Origin: Bacteroidales bacterium
GTDB lineage: Bacteria; Bacteroidota; Bacteroidia; Bacteroidales; UBA1715
Reading direction: 5' to 3'
NCBI GenBank assembly: GCA_017642535.1
Contig: JAGCOW010000091.1
Span: 1 to 41,493, forward strand
Length of the DNA stretch: 41,493 bases
Positions within the stretch are counted from its first letter, which is position 1, and each line of letters starts with the position of its first letter. The position numbers and the translations under genes are program-made. Below are positions 40,834 through 41,493 of the stretch, piece by piece. Under the pieces are notes generated by a model. That model worked only from the letters and a program-made list of their open reading frames with translations. It ran no database searches and was not told the DNA's origin.

Positions 40834-41493
40834 ATGAATAAGAAACAACTGAAACAGTATTTGGACCATCCAGAACTTTTGTCGGCAGGCGACACAAAGA
40901 AACTTGCTGATTTGGTTGACGATTATCCATATTTCCAAACGGCGCGAATGCTTTATGCCAAAGGTTTGCAAAACGCTGAATCTGATAAATTTAATTCCGT
41001 CATAGAACTGGCGGCAACATACGCTGTCGATAGAAAGAAATTGTTTGCCTTTATTCCTATTCCCGACACGACAGAAACAACAGCAACAGAACAAATCGTT
41101 GAAGAACCAGAACAAGTCGTTGAAGAAACTGAACAAGTCGCGGAAGAAATTCAGGAAGAGGAAACTCCAATCGTCGAAAAACAAACTACCGACGTTACCG
41201 ACCTTACTGCAGAAGTTACAATTACCGAGCAAGTTGAAGAAGTTGTAGAGCAAGCAGAACAAGTCGTTGAAGAAACGGAACAAGTCACAGAAGAAGTTCT
41301 GGAAGAGGAAACTCCAATCGTCGAAGAACAAACTACCGACGTTACAGACCTTACCGCAGAAGCTACAACTACCGAACAAGTTCAAGCAGTTGTAGAGCAA
41401 GCAGAACAAGTCGTTGAAGAAACGGAACAAGTCACAGAAGAAGTTCTGGAAGAGGAAACTCCAATCGTCGAAGAACAAACTACCGACATTACC
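40834..41493 (+). CDS. Acidic repeat protein, unknown function, cut by the window end
   Basis: An open frame of 220 codons from the ATG at 40834, preceded by AATAGGAAT, runs in frame to the last base; no stop is reached. The first 75 residues form a helical domain: MNKKQLKQYLDHPELLSAGD, LADLVDDYPYFQTARMLYAKGL and VIELAATYAVDRKKLFAF, the last resembling a TPR-like segment. From about residue 88 the chain becomes Glu/Gln/Val/Thr-rich with long tandem repeats. No signal peptide is visible, so it may be cytoplasmic. It follows lptE by 11 nt, and I believe a hypothetical protein stands in this place in Bacteroidales, often before secG. Its function is unknown. Confidence 0.7.
   Translation, partial: MNKKQLKQYLDHPELLSAGDTKKLADLVDDYPYFQTARMLYAKGLQNAESDKFNSVIELAATYAVDRKKLFAFIPIPDTTETTATEQIVEEPEQVVEETEQVAEEIQEEETPIVEKQTTDVTDLTAEVTITEQVEEVVEQAEQVVEETEQVTEEVLEEETPIVEEQTTDVTDLTAEATTTEQVQAVVEQAEQVVEETEQVTEEVLEEETPIVEEQTTDIT
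41110..41493 (+). repeat. In-frame 147-bp tandem repeat (49 codons)
   Basis: Units begin at 41110, 41257 and 41404, each with GAACAAGTCGTTGAAGAAAC; the third is cut at the window end. Units 2 and 3 differ at 2 of the 90 comparable bases, while unit 1 is more diverged. A multiple-of-three period keeps the frame open and the repeat code acidic. Confidence 0.9.

Noticed and set aside
40687..41478. Long Phe/Asp/Cys-rich open frame antisense to the acidic repeat gene
   Set aside because: It is the complement of the Glu/Gln-rich repeat region. The sense frame has a start site, ribosome-binding site and operon context.

Overview
This is a chromosomal window from a member of the Bacteroidota, most likely the order Bacteroidales. 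The evidence is the promoter grammar (repeated TTTG-N17/18-TAnnTTTG boxes), a type III glutamine synthetase, an LL-diaminopimelate aminotransferase, an S46 dipeptidyl-peptidase, short Bacteroidota-type lipoprotein signals, and a sigma-54 activator followed directly by an LptE-family lipoprotein. Most of it is ordinary housekeeping sequence. No complete mobile element, phage or CRISPR array is visible. I do not see a clear-cut new defence or biosynthetic system. The best novelty leads are a shared regulatory module, a stress-like four-gene operon and a degraded toxin/transposase-like edge.

Left edge (1-545): debris on the minus strand. It holds a zinc-ribbon, transposase-like N-terminus that is out of frame by one base at an A-run, and a remnant resembling the C-terminal RNase domain of polymorphic toxins. 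The remnant's open frame starts inside the asnB terminator. Nitrogen block (545-11917, all minus strand): glnN makes glutamine, gltB and gltD form glutamate synthase, asnB uses glutamine to make asparagine, and dapL uses glutamate as amino donor for diaminopimelate. A strong terminator hairpin separates glnN from gltB and sits only about 20 nt before the gltB start. glnN and dapL share an upstream module of about 90 bp that includes a dyad, TACG-N7-(C/T)GTA, which suggests a common regulator.

Middle (12133-23874): divergent rdgB and thiL; murB; then a tight plus-strand operon of a periplasmic-TPR/cytoplasmic SpoIIE-type phosphatase, an AlkD-like HEAT protein, a Bax-inhibitor-1 family membrane protein and an exported EndoG/NUC1-type nuclease. 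A CE2-like esterase lipoprotein follows, then a minus-strand pair of secreted proteins, one with a complete VWA metal site.

Right half (23947-41493): an RNA m5C methyltransferase; a small exported basic protein coupled to a FemAB/GNAT-like acyltransferase; a glycosyltransferase overlapping holA; rplU-rpmA; a YwqK-like lipoprotein; tRNA-His; a minus-strand run ftsY-pyrC-DPP7-membrane protein-mfd; and a plus-strand run of sigma-54 activator, LptE and an acidic repeat protein cut by the window end. That last gene carries a 147-bp in-frame tandem repeat.
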